The notes beneath the pieces are model-generated. The model ran no database searches, was not told where the DNA came from, and saw only the letters and a program-made list of their open reading frames with translations. A stretch of 64,000 nt of DNA, from contig CANQMT010000003.1 of assembly GCA_947625055.1 (NCBI GenBank), positions 1-64,000 of the forward strand. The letters run 5' to 3'. The DNA is from an uncultured Monoglobus sp. Its GTDB lineage: Bacteria > Bacillota > Clostridia > Monoglobales > Monoglobaceae. Shown piece by piece: positions 42,318 to 50,351 of the stretch. The stretch's first letter is position 1. Each line of letters opens with the position of its first letter. The position numbers were made by a program, and so were the translations under genes.

Positions 42318-43622
42318 ATGAATAATATGAATAAAAATAATTACAACAAAACACCGCTGGCGGACAGACTGCGTCCCGCGACCCTTGACGAGGTTGTGGG
42401 ACAGCGGCATATTTTAGGCAAAAACCGTATTCTGCGCAACATTATCGAGAGCGGGAATATCCCCAATATGATATTTTACGGTCTCTCGGGAACAGGAAAG
42501 ACCACGGTCGCAAACATCGCGGCTAAGGCCTCAAACAAGACTTTGTACCGCCTCAACGCGACAAACGCGTCCGTGGCCGACATCAAGAGCATCGTCAAGG
42601 AGAGCGACGGGCTTTTCGGGCAGAACGGGATATTGCTTTATCTGGACGAGATACAGAATTTCAACAAAAAACAGCAGCAGTCGCTGCTGGAATACACGGA
42701 AAACGGGAAAATAACGCTGATCGCCAGCACCACCGAAAACCCGTATTTCTATATCTACAACGCGATACTGAGCCGCTGCACGGTGTTTGAGTTTAAGCCC
42801 CTCACCGTGGAGGACATTGAATGTGCCCTTAAACGGGCGGTCAAATGGGTCGGAGAGCACGATTTTCCCGATTCAAAGATCATCTGCGGCGACGAGGTAT
42901 TAAGGCACCTCGCCGAAAAATCAGGCGGAGACGTGCGAAAGGGCCTGAACGCCCTTGAGCTTGCGGTCATGTATTCAAAGCCGAACGAGAGCGGCGACAT
43001 CGAGATAACGCTTGAGCTCGCCGAGCAGTGCACGCAGAAGAAAGCGTTTCAATTTGACAAAAAAGGCGACAATCAATACGACGTGATGAGCGCCCTGCAA
43101 AAATCTATCCGCGGCAGCGATCCGGACGCGGCTGTCCACTATCTGGCGAGACTGGTCGAGGCCGACGATATTCAGTCGATCTGCCGCCGCCTTATGGTCA
43201 TCGCGTGCGAGGACATCAGCCTCGCCTATCCTCAGGCGATCTCGATCGTGAAATCCTGCGTTGACAGCGCGCTGATGCTCGGCTTTCCCGAGGCTCGGAT
43301 ACCGCTTGCACACGCGGCGATCCTGCTGGCGACCGCGCCAAAGTCAAACTCGGCGATCATGGCGATCGACGCGGCGATCAAAGACATTGAGACGATAGAC
43401 ACGGGCGAGATCCCGCGTCAGCTCCAGAACAAGCACTACGACGGCGAGGGCAACACGGTAAAAGGTCAGAATTATCTGTACCCGCACAGCTATCCCAACC
43501 ATTATGTCGAGCAGCAGTACCTGCCCGACAACATAAAGGACAGGGTCTATTACGAATACGGTGAAAATAAAAACGAACAGGCGGCGAAGGAATATTGGAA
43601 AAGAATAAAAGGAGAGAAATAA
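42318..43622 (+). CDS. rarA: Replication-associated recombination protein A (AAA ATPase)
   Basis: Clamp-loader-like ATPase of the RarA/MgsA/WRNIP1 family, acting at stalled replication forks. Walker A is GLSGTGKTT near residue 55, Walker B LLYLDEIQ near residue 107, followed by the family ASTTENP sensor. The C-terminal tetramerisation part is present and the length (434) is normal. The start is weakly supported: no good ribosome binding site precedes 42318, so translation may depend on coupling from glyA or an internal ATG. Its 3' end overlaps ogt by 28 bases, so the two repair-related genes form a pair. Confidence 0.95.
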   Translation: MNNMNKNNYNKTPLADRLRPATLDEVVGQRHILGKNRILRNIIESGNIPNMIFYGLSGTGKTTVANIAAKASNKTLYRLNATNASVADIKSIVKESDGLFGQNGILLYLDEIQNFNKKQQQSLLEYTENGKITLIASTTENPYFYIYNAILSRCTVFEFKPLTVEDIECALKRAVKWVGEHDFPDSKIICGDEVLRHLAEKSGGDVRKGLNALELAVMYSKPNESGDIEITLELAEQCTQKKAFQFDKKGDNQYDVMSALQKSIRGSDPDAAVHYLARLVEADDIQSICRRLMVIACEDISLAYPQAISIVKSCVDSALMLGFPEARIPLAHAAILLATAPKSNSAIMAIDAAIKDIETIDTGEIPRQLQNKHYDGEGNTVKGQNYLYPHSYPNHYVEQQYLPDNIKDRVYYEYGENKNEQAAKEYWKRIKGEK

Positions 43623-44095
43623 CGGCGGCTCGGGTTATCGACTCTCCGATAGGAAAGCTTTATATCGCGGAAAACGGCGCGGGGCTTTGCGCCGTCAGGA
43701 TGTTTTTCATGCTTTCGGGAAGCGAGCCGATAATGCAGGAAAAAGCGTCGCCGCTGCTTGACGAGACCGAAAGGCAGCTCGGCGCGTATTTCCGCGGCGA
43801 GCTAAAGGAATTCGATCTGCCGCTCGCTCCCGAGGGGACCGAGTTCCAGAAAAAGGTGTGGAGCGCCCTCTGCGAGATCCCCTACGGCGCGACCGATACC
43901 TACGGCGGGATCGCGAAAAAAGCGGGAAATCCCAAGGCCTGCCGCGCCGTCGGCATGGCCAACAACAGAAATCCGATAATGATAATCGTTCCGTGCCACA
44001 GAGTGATAGGCGCTGACGGCTCTCTCGTGGGCTTCGGCTGCGGGCTTGACACAAAGCGGTTTTTGCTTGATCTTGAGCGCAGCGCGCAGAACTGA
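43595..44095 (+). CDS. ogt: Methylated-DNA--protein-cysteine methyltransferase
   Basis: Suicide repair protein that moves the methyl group from O6-methylguanine to its own cysteine. The active-site motif is PCHRV near residue 133, preceded by the helix-turn-helix region with GNPKACRAVGMANN. At 166 residues it is the short Ogt type without an Ada domain. The start is unusual: the frame opens with TTG at 43595 inside rarA. A stronger ribosome site, AAGGAG at 43608-43613, precedes no standard start codon in this frame, only an ATA at 43619 overlapping the rarA stop. Either way the protein is translationally coupled to rarA. A terminator follows. Confidence 0.93.
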   Translation: MEKNKRREITAARVIDSPIGKLYIAENGAGLCAVRMFFMLSGSEPIMQEKASPLLDETERQLGAYFRGELKEFDLPLAPEGTEFQKKVWSALCEIPYGATDTYGGIAKKAGNPKACRAVGMANNRNPIMIIVPCHRVIGADGSLVGFGCGLDTKRFLLDLERSAQN

Positions 44096-44118
44096 GCGGA
44101 TTTTGATATGAAAAAAGT

Positions 44119-44149
44119 TCCCTCGACTGTTTACAGTCGGGGGATTTTA
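44119..44149. terminator. Bidirectional terminator between ogt and the thi operon
   Basis: Stem CCCTCGACTG / CAGTCGGGGG (one G-T pair) with a TTTA loop, A-rich on the left and T-rich on the right. It can close ogt from the left and the HAD gene from the right. Confidence 0.75.
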
Positions 44150-44152
44150 AAA

Positions 44153-44824
44153 TTAAATTTTGATCAATTCTCTGAAATCCTTAATATAAATATCCGCCTC
44201 GGACTTGAGGCGCTCGCGATCCGACGCGGAGGCCGCGTCCTCGGCGATAACCACGCTGAGGCCTATTTTTTTCGCGGTTTTAAGCGCCTCGTATATGTCC
44301 TCAAACAGCACGGTGTTTTCGGGCTTCGCGCCCATTTGAGCGAGAGTCTTGAGATATATGTCGGGGCTTGATTTTCCGCTGCCCACATCGTCGGCGAACA
44401 CAAGAACGTCAAAATAATCGAGCATGCCGTTGTTTTTTAGGCAGACCTCGGTCAGCTCACGTGAGTTCGCGGTCGCCATAGCAATCGCGGCGCCGCCTTT
44501 TTTTACGCGTTCAAGAAATTCTTTCGCGCCCGGCTTGGGCTTGATCGAACGGGCGTATCCGTCATAGATCATGCTCCGCCACTCGTCGTAGATCTCCTCG
44601 GCGCTGAGCCCGAGATCATACATCTCGCTGACGAGCGCCGAGCTCTGCAGCAGCGACATACACGCCACGTCGCGGAGCAGGTCGGGCGGTGTCTCGTGGC
44701 CGTACTTTGCCAGAAAGTCGATCAGGAGATTGTCCCAGACATACATTGAGTCAACCAGCGTTCCGTCCATGTCGAATATGTAATTCCGCATTTTTTTAAA
44801 ATCAATGCCGTTGTTTATTATCAT
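44153..44824 (-). CDS. HAD-family phosphatase, last gene of the thiamine operon
   Basis: Haloacid dehalogenase superfamily hydrolase with the N-terminal nucleophile motif FDMDGTLVDS, a helical cap of the phosphoglucomutase/gph type, a Lys in KPKPGAKEF and a late acidic motif (ENTVLFEDI). Length 223 fits phosphoglycolate-phosphatase-like enzymes. The annotated ATG overlaps the thiE stop; the second Met (residue 12), directly before the HAD core, is another candidate. Translational coupling to thiE suggests it acts on thiamine phosphates or HMP phosphates, but the sequence does not fix the substrate. Confidence 0.85.
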   Translation of the reverse strand: MIINNGIDFKKMRNYIFDMDGTLVDSMYVWDNLLIDFLAKYGHETPPDLLRDVACMSLLQSSALVSEMYDLGLSAEEIYDEWRSMIYDGYARSIKPKPGAKEFLERVKKGGAAIAMATANSRELTEVCLKNNGMLDYFDVLVFADDVGSGKSSPDIYLKTLAQMGAKPENTVLFEDIYEALKTAKKIGLSVVIAEDAASASDRERLKSEADIYIKDFRELIKI

Positions 44825-45447
44825 AAGTTATGCACCTTTTCTTTAAGCGCCGCAGCCGCGGCTTCGGGATCGCGCGAGGCCATTATGCATGACACTACCG
44901 CTACGCCGTCAATGCCTGTGCCGCGCAGCTTTTCAATGTTTTCGGCGTTGATCCCGCCTATTCCGACGATAGGGATCTTAACCGCTCCGCGGACGGCTTT
45001 CAGCATGTCGATCCCCACGTTTTCCGCGTCGTCCTTGGTGGAGGTGGGGAACACCGCTCCAACTCCGAGGTAGTCGGCGCCGCCTTGCTCGGCCTCGACG
45101 GCCTCGGCCACCGAGCCCGCCGAAACGCCGATTATTTTGTCTTTTCCGAGCAGCCTTTGCGCCGCCTCAAGCGGTATGTCGCTCTGGCCGATGTGGATTC
45201 CGTCGGCTCCCGCCGCTAAGGCAATATCAACTCGGTCGTTGATCAAAAGCGGCACGGCGCGCCTCGCGCAGAGCGCTTTAAGCGCCAGCGCCTCCTCGTA
45301 AAACGCGCGCGACGAGATATCCTTTTCGCGGAGCTGTATCAAAGTCGTGCCGCCGTCTATCGCCTTTCCACACACGTCGATAAGGTTCTCGCGTGGGCAC
45401 ATTCCGGTGTCAGTCACCAAATAAACGCTGTAATCCGTTTTGCTCAT
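44821..45447 (-). CDS. thiE: Thiamine-phosphate synthase
   Basis: Joins HMP-pyrophosphate and thiazole phosphate to form thiamine monophosphate. TIM-barrel fold; visible hallmarks are LIQLREKD, LLINDRVDIALAAGADG, HIGQSD and the phosphate-binding VVSCIMA near the C-terminus. Its 208-residue length is normal. The ATG overlaps the thiM stop codon by four bases and the 3' end overlaps the HAD gene, so all three are translationally coupled. Regulated by the TPP riboswitch upstream of thiC. Confidence 0.95.
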   Translation of the reverse strand: MSKTDYSVYLVTDTGMCPRENLIDVCGKAIDGGTTLIQLREKDISSRAFYEEALALKALCARRAVPLLINDRVDIALAAGADGIHIGQSDIPLEAAQRLLGKDKIIGVSAGSVAEAVEAEQGGADYLGVGAVFPTSTKDDAENVGIDMLKAVRGAVKIPIVGIGGINAENIEKLRGTGIDGVAVVSCIMASRDPEAAAAALKEKVHNL

Positions 45448-46298
45448 ATTAACCGATCCTCCTCGATTTTTGCCCGCTTGATGAAGTCCTCGTCGCTCAT
45501 CAGGTAAATATAGTCAAACAGCTTTACCTTGAAGGTGCCTATGCCGCTCTCGTTTTCGTTCGCGTACTCATGGGCCTGCTCGCCCGCTATGCCCAGCATG
45601 ACAACCGCAGCCGCGGCAGCAGTGAACGGATCGCCCGCCGCGGCCATGGCTCCGGTCATCGCGGAGCACATGCAGCCCGTTCCGGTGACTCCGCAGAGCA
45701 TTTCATGTCCGTTTTTGATATAGCAAACCCTGCCGTCGGGCGCGGCGATTATGTCGATCGCTCCGGTGGCGCAAACAACGCTGCCCGTCTTTTGGGCGAA
45801 GCCTTTCACAAGCTCGCCGAACTTTGCTTTGCTGCTCTCGGTCACGGCGTCGTCGCTTGAGGCGTCAACGCCGCGGCTTGATACCGAAGCGCCGCACAGC
45901 GCGCGGATCTCCGACATGTTGCCGCGGATGATGTCCGGCCTTGCGAGCTCGATCATCTCGGCGCACACGCTGTCGCGGAGTTTAGACGCTCCCGCGCCGA
46001 CGGGATCGAGGATTATCGGCTTGCCCTGCTCCTTCGCGGCCTTCGCCGCAGCTTTCATCGCGGCGAGATACGGCTCGTCGAGCAGTCCGAGATTGATAAC
46101 CAGCGCGCTTGACACGCCCATTATTTCCGCCATTTCGCACTCTATCTCAGCCATGATCGGCGACGCGCCCATAGCCAGCAGCATGTTGGCGCAGTCGTTG
46201 ATTGTGACGCGGTTTGTCAGACACTCGACGATAGGCTTTGTCCGCTTCATGTTATTCACAAGATCGATTATTGATTTTAATATTTGATTATTATTCAT
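45444..46298 (-). CDS. thiM: Hydroxyethylthiazole kinase
   Basis: Salvage enzyme phosphorylating 4-methyl-5-(2-hydroxyethyl)thiazole. Ribokinase-like fold with the N-terminal signature NRVTINDCANMLLAMGASP and the anion-hole/catalytic GTGCM near the end. At 284 residues it is slightly longer than average. Its ribosome site AAAAGGAG sits inside the thiD 3' end, two bases separate the genes, and thiE overlaps it. No thiazole-synthesis gene (thiG, thiS, thiF, thiH) is in this operon, so thiazole is probably salvaged here or made from another locus. Confidence 0.95.
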   Translation of the reverse strand: MNNNQILKSIIDLVNNMKRTKPIVECLTNRVTINDCANMLLAMGASPIMAEIECEMAEIMGVSSALVINLGLLDEPYLAAMKAAAKAAKEQGKPIILDPVGAGASKLRDSVCAEMIELARPDIIRGNMSEIRALCGASVSSRGVDASSDDAVTESSKAKFGELVKGFAQKTGSVVCATGAIDIIAAPDGRVCYIKNGHEMLCGVTGTGCMCSAMTGAMAAAGDPFTAAAAAVVMLGIAGEQAHEYANENESGIGTFKVKLFDYIYLMSDEDFIKRAKIEEDRLI

Positions 46299-46300
46299 AT

Positions 46301-47134
46301 TTACTCCTTTTCAACGCATTTATATTCGGTTTCAACATTGGGGTCCGATGTTCTCCACAAATCGTAAAAATGGTGGAGCGGGCCGTTTCCGCCGCCTATG
46401 CGCGGCGCGTTTGTTATTCCGGTTTCTATGTATTTTTTCGCCTCGCTTACGGCCAGGGCAACGTCCATTCCGCGGGCGATATTGGCGCAGATAGCCGACG
46501 ACATGGTGCAGCCCGTGCCGTGGGTGCTGGTCGACATTATGCGGCTTCCTTCAAATATCGTCATGGTCCTGCCGTTATAAAGCAGATCGTCAACTCCCGA
46601 GCGCAGGTGCCCGCCCTTTACGAGGACATATCCGCAGCCTGCCGCGCCGATTATCTGGGCGGCCTTTCCCATGTCGTGAATGTCGTTGATTTTTATTCCG
46701 CTCATGTTCTCGGCTTCGGGAATATTGGGCGTCACCATTTTCGCAAGAGGCAGCAGGCGCTCGGTTATAACGCCCGATACGCCGTCCGCCGCCAGCTCCG
46801 AGCCGGTAGTTGACACCATGACCGGATCGACGATAAGAAGCTTGGGGCGGTAAAGCTCCATCATTTCCGCCACGGCTTCGGCTGCCTCGACGCTGCCGAG
46901 CATGCCGATCTTCACGCCGTCGATCACGAAATCGTCAAACACGGCGTTTATCTGCGCTTTGATGATCTCGGGGCTGATCCCCGCAATTCCGTAAACGCCC
47001 TTTGTGTTCTGGGCAGTTACCGCGGTTATCACGCTCATGCCGAAGCAGCCGTGCGCCGCGAAGGTTTTAAGATCGGCCTGAATACCCGCGCCGCCTCCCG
47101 AGTCCGAGCCGGCGATAGTCAGTAAGTTTTTCAT
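46301..47134 (-). CDS. thiD: Hydroxymethylpyrimidine/phosphomethylpyrimidine kinase
   Basis: Phosphorylates HMP and HMP-phosphate to the pyrophosphate used by ThiE. The signature GSDSGGGAGIQADLKTF opens the protein, and the catalytic region has HGTGCTMSSAI. Its 277 residues include a short C-terminal extension with several charged residues. AGGAGGG lies seven bases before the ATG. It sits directly after thiC (ten intergenic bases) and before thiM. Confidence 0.96.
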   Translation of the reverse strand: MKNLLTIAGSDSGGGAGIQADLKTFAAHGCFGMSVITAVTAQNTKGVYGIAGISPEIIKAQINAVFDDFVIDGVKIGMLGSVEAAEAVAEMMELYRPKLLIVDPVMVSTTGSELAADGVSGVITERLLPLAKMVTPNIPEAENMSGIKINDIHDMGKAAQIIGAAGCGYVLVKGGHLRSGVDDLLYNGRTMTIFEGSRIMSTSTHGTGCTMSSAICANIARGMDVALAVSEAKKYIETGITNAPRIGGGNGPLHHFYDLWRTSDPNVETEYKCVEKE

Positions 47135-47144
47135 GCAATCCCTC

Positions 47145-48449
47145 CTAAATTCCTATATCCTCGCCGCCGAGGATCTTGTTCATGTTCTTGACGGCGCACT
47201 GCTCGCCGCACATGGTGCAGGTGTTCTCCTCGCGGGGCTTTGAGCTTGCCCGATAAGCCTTGGGCTTCTCTGGGTCAAGCGCGAGCTCAAACATCTTGTC
47301 CCAATCGATCTCTCGGCGAGCGTCCGCCATTTTGTTGTCCCAGTCCATCGCGCCCTTGACGCCTTTGGCGATGTCGGCGGCGTGGGCGGCTATGCGCGAC
47401 GCGATTATGCCCTCGCGCATGTCGTCAAGATCGGGAAGGCGCAGATGCTCGGCCGGGGTGACGTAGCACAAAAAGTCGGCTCCGTTCGCCGCGGCTATCG
47501 CGCCGCCGATCGCCGAGGTTATGTGGTCATATCCCGGCGCGACGTCGGTCACAAGCGGGCCCAGCACATAGAACGGCGCGCCGTGGCACAGCCGTTTTTC
47601 CATGATCATGTTGGCCGCGATCTGGTTCATCGCCATGTGGCCCGGGCCCTCGACCATTACCTGAACGTCGTGCTCCCACGCGCGCTTTGTCAGCTCGCCG
47701 AGCACGATCAGCTCCGATATCTGCGCCGGGTCGCTGGCGTCGTCAAGACAGCCGGGACGGCAGGCGTCGCCGAGGCTTATCGTAACGTCGTGCTCGCGGA
47801 ATATCTCCATGACGTCGTCGTAGTATTCAAAAAACGGATTCTCGTTTCCGGTCATCTCCATCCACGCGAACAGCAGAGCGCCGCCGCGCGAGACGATATT
47901 CATTCTGCGTCGGTTGTTCTTGACTTTCTCGGCGGTCGCGCGGTTTATGCCCGCGTGGATCGTCATAAAATCAACTCCGTCCTCCGCGTGCTGACGGACG
48001 ACCCGCATAAAGTCGTCCTTGGTGATGTCTTTAAGCTTTTTCTCGCAGTAGCCGATCGCGTCATAAACCGGAACCGTGCCCAGCATCGCGGTCGATATGT
48101 CGAGTATCCTGCGGCGCATCTCGCGGGTCTTGCCGTAGTTTGAAAGATCCATTATCGCCTCGGCCTTCATGTCGATAGCGGTGCGGACCTTGTTGAGCTC
48201 AAGCTCAACATCCGCCGCGTCGCGCGATATTCCGAGGTTGACGTTGATCTTGGTCCTGAGGCCCTCGCCTATACCCTCGGGCGAGAGCGTGTCGTGGTGC
48301 TTGTTGGCGGGAATAACCACCGTTCCGGCGGCGATCTTCTCCGCGAGCTCGTTGATGTCGATATCCTCTTTCGCGGCGACGATCTCCATTTCGGACGTGA
48401 TTATGCCTTTTCTAGCCGCGTCCATTTGCGTTGTGTAACTCTGACTCAT
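47145..48449 (-). CDS. thiC: Phosphomethylpyrimidine synthase
   Basis: Radical SAM enzyme that rearranges aminoimidazole ribotide to HMP phosphate. The C-terminal iron-sulfur motif CTMCGEQC is present, and the core has [10 protein letters not shown] and [22 protein letters not shown] chose the start [10 protein letters not shown] (ATG at 48447-48449) because AAAAGGGG lies just upstream. The frame could begin 26 codons earlier, but those codons run through the terminator hairpin and next to the riboswitch. The resulting 434 residues match the short clostridial form without the plant/proteobacterial N-terminal extension. First gene of the thi operon. Confidence 0.97.
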   Translation of the reverse strand: MSQSYTTQMDAARKGIITSEMEIVAAKEDIDINELAEKIAAGTVVIPANKHHDTLSPEGIGEGLRTKINVNLGISRDAADVELELNKVRTAIDMKAEAIMDLSNYGKTREMRRRILDISTAMLGTVPVYDAIGYCEKKLKDITKDDFMRVVRQHAEDGVDFMTIHAGINRATAEKVKNNRRRMNIVSRGGALLFAWMEMTGNENPFFEYYDDVMEIFREHDVTISLGDACRPGCLDDASDPAQISELIVLGELTKRAWEHDVQVMVEGPGHMAMNQIAANMIMEKRLCHGAPFYVLGPLVTDVAPGYDHITSAIGGAIAAANGADFLCYVTPAEHLRLPDLDDMREGIIASRIAAHAADIAKGVKGAMDWDNKMADARREIDWDKMFELALDPEKPKAYRASSKPREENTCTMCGEQCAVKNMNKILGGEDIGI

Positions 48450-48465
48450 AAAAATTCCCCTTTTC

Positions 48466-48504
48466 GCAAAAAATAATGCACTTGCCAAAATCGAGGCAAG
48501 CACA
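48466..48504 (-). terminator. Intrinsic terminator in the thiC leader
   Basis: On the minus strand a ten-base stem (TGTGCTTGCC / GGCAAGTGCA, two G-T pairs) is followed by TTATTTTTT. It sits between the riboswitch and thiC and is the likely expression platform: TPP binding would favour termination. Confidence 0.7.
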
Positions 48505-48525
48505 AATAAATTATCTAAAATATTC

Positions 48526-48612
48526 ATGCTTTCCTACGCCGGTGTTAGCCGTCAGGTTCAAAGGGTCAGGCCGCGCCTATCTCAACCGCCTCGGGCGGTT
48601 CCCCCAGCAGAT
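48526..48612 (-). promoter_or_regulatory. TPP riboswitch (THI element)
   Basis: Read on the minus strand it contains the conserved blocks GGGG near the 5' end, TTGAGATAGG (the CTGAGA-type block), GACCCTTTGAACCTGA, and CACCGGCGTAGG. The arms closing the element pair TGCT with AGCA. It begins within a few bases of the predicted transcription start and controls the thi operon by premature termination at 48466-48504. Confidence 0.96.
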
Positions 48613-48614
48613 AT

Positions 48615-48643
48615 ATTATAACCCAAGCCGCGCAGCATTGCAA
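48615..48643 (-). promoter_or_regulatory. thi operon promoter
   Basis: Minus-strand TTGCAA, 17 bases, TATAAT, ending right before the riboswitch. Confidence 0.8.
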
Positions 48644-48708
48644 GAGTTTTATTGATAATTTTTTAATATTTTACGGCGACGTTAAATATACATACGAATT
48701 GTCAACAT

Positions 48709-48742
48709 AGTGATTAGTGAATGGCAATAGTGATTTGTGAAT
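48709..48742. repeat. Short tandem AGTGATT-type repeat
   Basis: Two imperfect copies of AGTGATTAGTGAAT about 20 bases apart. The core matches the repeat at 40199-40282 read on the other strand, so it is probably a remnant of the same dispersed family. The rest of 48644-48752 shows nothing else. Confidence 0.5.
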
Positions 48743-48752
48743 CAAAAAATTA

Positions 48753-48781
48753 TTGACTGAATTTTCATAATATGATATACT
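48753..48781 (+). promoter_or_regulatory. Promoter of the PBP-like/transglutaminase operon
   Basis: TTGACT, 17 bases, TATACT with an extended -10 TG. Predicted transcription starts at about 48787, the first base of the large inverted repeat, so the transcript begins with the structured leader. Confidence 0.8.
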
Positions 48782-48785
48782 AAAA

Positions 48786-48993
48786 CTGCGACATAACTTA
48801 ATATCGATTTCATATTTATTGTATGTGTTATTTTTATAGTATGTATTTTTATGCCTTTAGGCAAAAATGCAAGCTCTATTTTCGCATACTATATAAGCAT
48901 ACTGTATATGAAATCGAAAGTTGTGTCGCAGCAATCGGAGCTATGTATTTTTCGTGTGTGGCTCGGATTGCAGCCACACACTTTTTGTTTTTT
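48786..48993 (+). promoter_or_regulatory. Attenuator-like structured leader RNA, class unknown
   Basis: The 280-base leader starts with a long-range stem: 48786-48815 pairs with 48906-48931 (about 25 pairs, one four-base bulge). An inner hairpin at about 48845-48868 (ATGCC / GGCA around TTTA) lies within. Then comes a perfect ten-base terminator, GTGTGTGGCT (48954-48963) with AGCCACACAC (48972-48981), followed by TTTTTGTTTTTT. An alternative stem pairs GCAATCGGAGC (48931-48941) with GCTCGGATTGC (48961-48971), one G-G mismatch. It shares bases with the terminator, so the two exclude each other. This is the layout of a transcription attenuator. I see no conserved block of T-box, c-di-GMP, SAM or other classes I know. 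Confidence 0.65.
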
Positions 48994-49067
48994 GGGGGTG
49001 AGATTGCAAAAATATGCCAAATACAATTTAATAATAAAATTAATTAAAAACGAGAGGAGCATATGAA

Positions 49068-50351
49068 ATGAGAAAAATAACAGCTATCTTATTAGCAATA
49101 ATTTTATTGTCACTGCCGGTTTTGTCGTATTCCGATGAAATGACGGAAAGTGATAAAAAACCTGAGATTACAGCACTTAATTCATGCATAATGGACTATG
49201 ATACCGGAGAAATCTTATATGCCAATGCCGAAGATGAGCATCTTCCGGTGGCGTCTATCGCTAAAATGATGTCGGTTTATGTAGTGATGGATAAGATCAA
49301 AACCGGTGAATTGACGCTTGATACGGTTGTGCCAATCAGCGAAAATGTTTATAATCTTTCAAGAAATGAAGAATATAAAATGATGGCAAAACTTGAATAT
49401 GACGAGACTTACACACTTAATGAAATGCTTGACATGATTATAATAGACTCTGCTGCGGCGTGTGTTACGGCGGTTGCCGAGCTTGTGTCGGGAAACGAAG
49501 GTGAGTTTGTAAATCTTATGAACGCCAAGGCGGCTGAAATCGGTATAAACAGCGTTTTTCATAATGGAACCGGAGTGTGTTTGAATCCTGATACAGATAA
49601 TGAGGAAAATCTTATGTCTGCCAAAGAAGTTGCGGTAATGACAAGACACATGATACAAGATTATCCCGAGCTGCTTGAGAGAACAAAACAAGCCTCGGTT
49701 GATTTTCATGGAAATGTGTACGAAAATCTTAACAAACTGTTCACGACGTATTATTATGAAGGTGCAGATGGATTTAAAAACGGTATGACAGATGCTTCGG
49801 GATATTGTATGTGCGGCACAGCGGAGCGCGGCGGTAAACGTGTTATAACCGTCGCCTTAAGATGTGAGAGTAACGACGCGCGTTTTACAGATACCATAAG
49901 TATGTTTGATTACGCTTTTGATAAACTGGGAATTGATGCAACGCAAGCTGAGGATGCAACGCCGAGAATAATCGTTGACGGAAATCTGGTAACATTCCCC
50001 GATCAGCAGCCGGTTATAATTGATGGACGTACTTTTGTTCCAGTTCGCGGTGTGCTTGAGACAATGAATAAAAAAGTTGAGTGGGATGAGGAAAGACAAG
50101 CAGTGATAATTTCAGATGAGCTGATAACATTGGAACTTGTTATCGGCAGTCCGACAATGTTAAACGCTGTTACCGATCCGGTTTCAGGTGAGGTTTTTAA
50201 ATTTGAATCAGAACTTGACGCACCGCCCAGAATAATCAACGACAGAACTTGTTTGCCGATACGCGCTGTGGCTGAAGGCTTTGGGGTAAAGGTTGATTGG
50301 AATGACGAAAATCACACTGTTATTATAGATACGGGGGCTTCAACATGTTAA
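49068..50351 (+). CDS. Penicillin-binding-like S11 peptidase homologue with degenerate active site and copper-amine-oxidase-type wall domain
   Basis: A signal peptide (residues 1-22) is followed by a D-alanyl-D-alanine carboxypeptidase (S11) fold to about residue 295. Two copper amine oxidase N-terminal-like segments follow (VDGNLVTF, PVRGVLE, then PIRAVAEGFGVKVDW), common in secreted clostridial wall proteins. The SxxK motif is intact (S63-I-A-K66). However, the SxN motif reads S128-A-A, and the KTG motif reads K237-N-G. Both changes hit residues usually required for catalysis, so activity is doubtful; a binding or scaffolding role is possible. The start at 49068 follows AGAGGAG; the ATG five bases earlier stops at once. 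It overlaps the SLH-transglutaminase gene by seven bases. Confidence 0.85.
   Translation: MRKITAILLAIILLSLPVLSYSDEMTESDKKPEITALNSCIMDYDTGEILYANAEDEHLPVASIAKMMSVYVVMDKIKTGELTLDTVVPISENVYNLSRNEEYKMMAKLEYDETYTLNEMLDMIIIDSAAACVTAVAELVSGNEGEFVNLMNAKAAEIGINSVFHNGTGVCLNPDTDNEENLMSAKEVAVMTRHMIQDYPELLERTKQASVDFHGNVYENLNKLFTTYYYEGADGFKNGMTDASGYCMCGTAERGGKRVITVALRCESNDARFTDTISMFDYAFDKLGIDATQAEDATPRIIVDGNLVTFPDQQPVIIDGRTFVPVRGVLETMNKKVEWDEERQAVIISDELITLELVIGSPTMLNAVTDPVSGEVFKFESELDAPPRIINDRTCLPIRAVAEGFGVKVDWNDENHTVIIDTGASTC

Noticed and set aside
48450-48527. 26-codon upstream extension of thiC
   Set aside because: It runs through the terminator hairpin next to the riboswitch; the downstream ATG has the ribosome site.
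48786-48931. Large inverted repeat as a MITE
   Set aside because: Possible in principle, but the promoter start coincides with its first base and a terminator/antiterminator pair follows, so a regulatory leader is the better reading; no target-site duplication is evident.
48823-49066. Two overlapping short frames of 71-74 codons
   Set aside because: They lie within the structured leader, across the terminator hairpin, and have no ribosome site.
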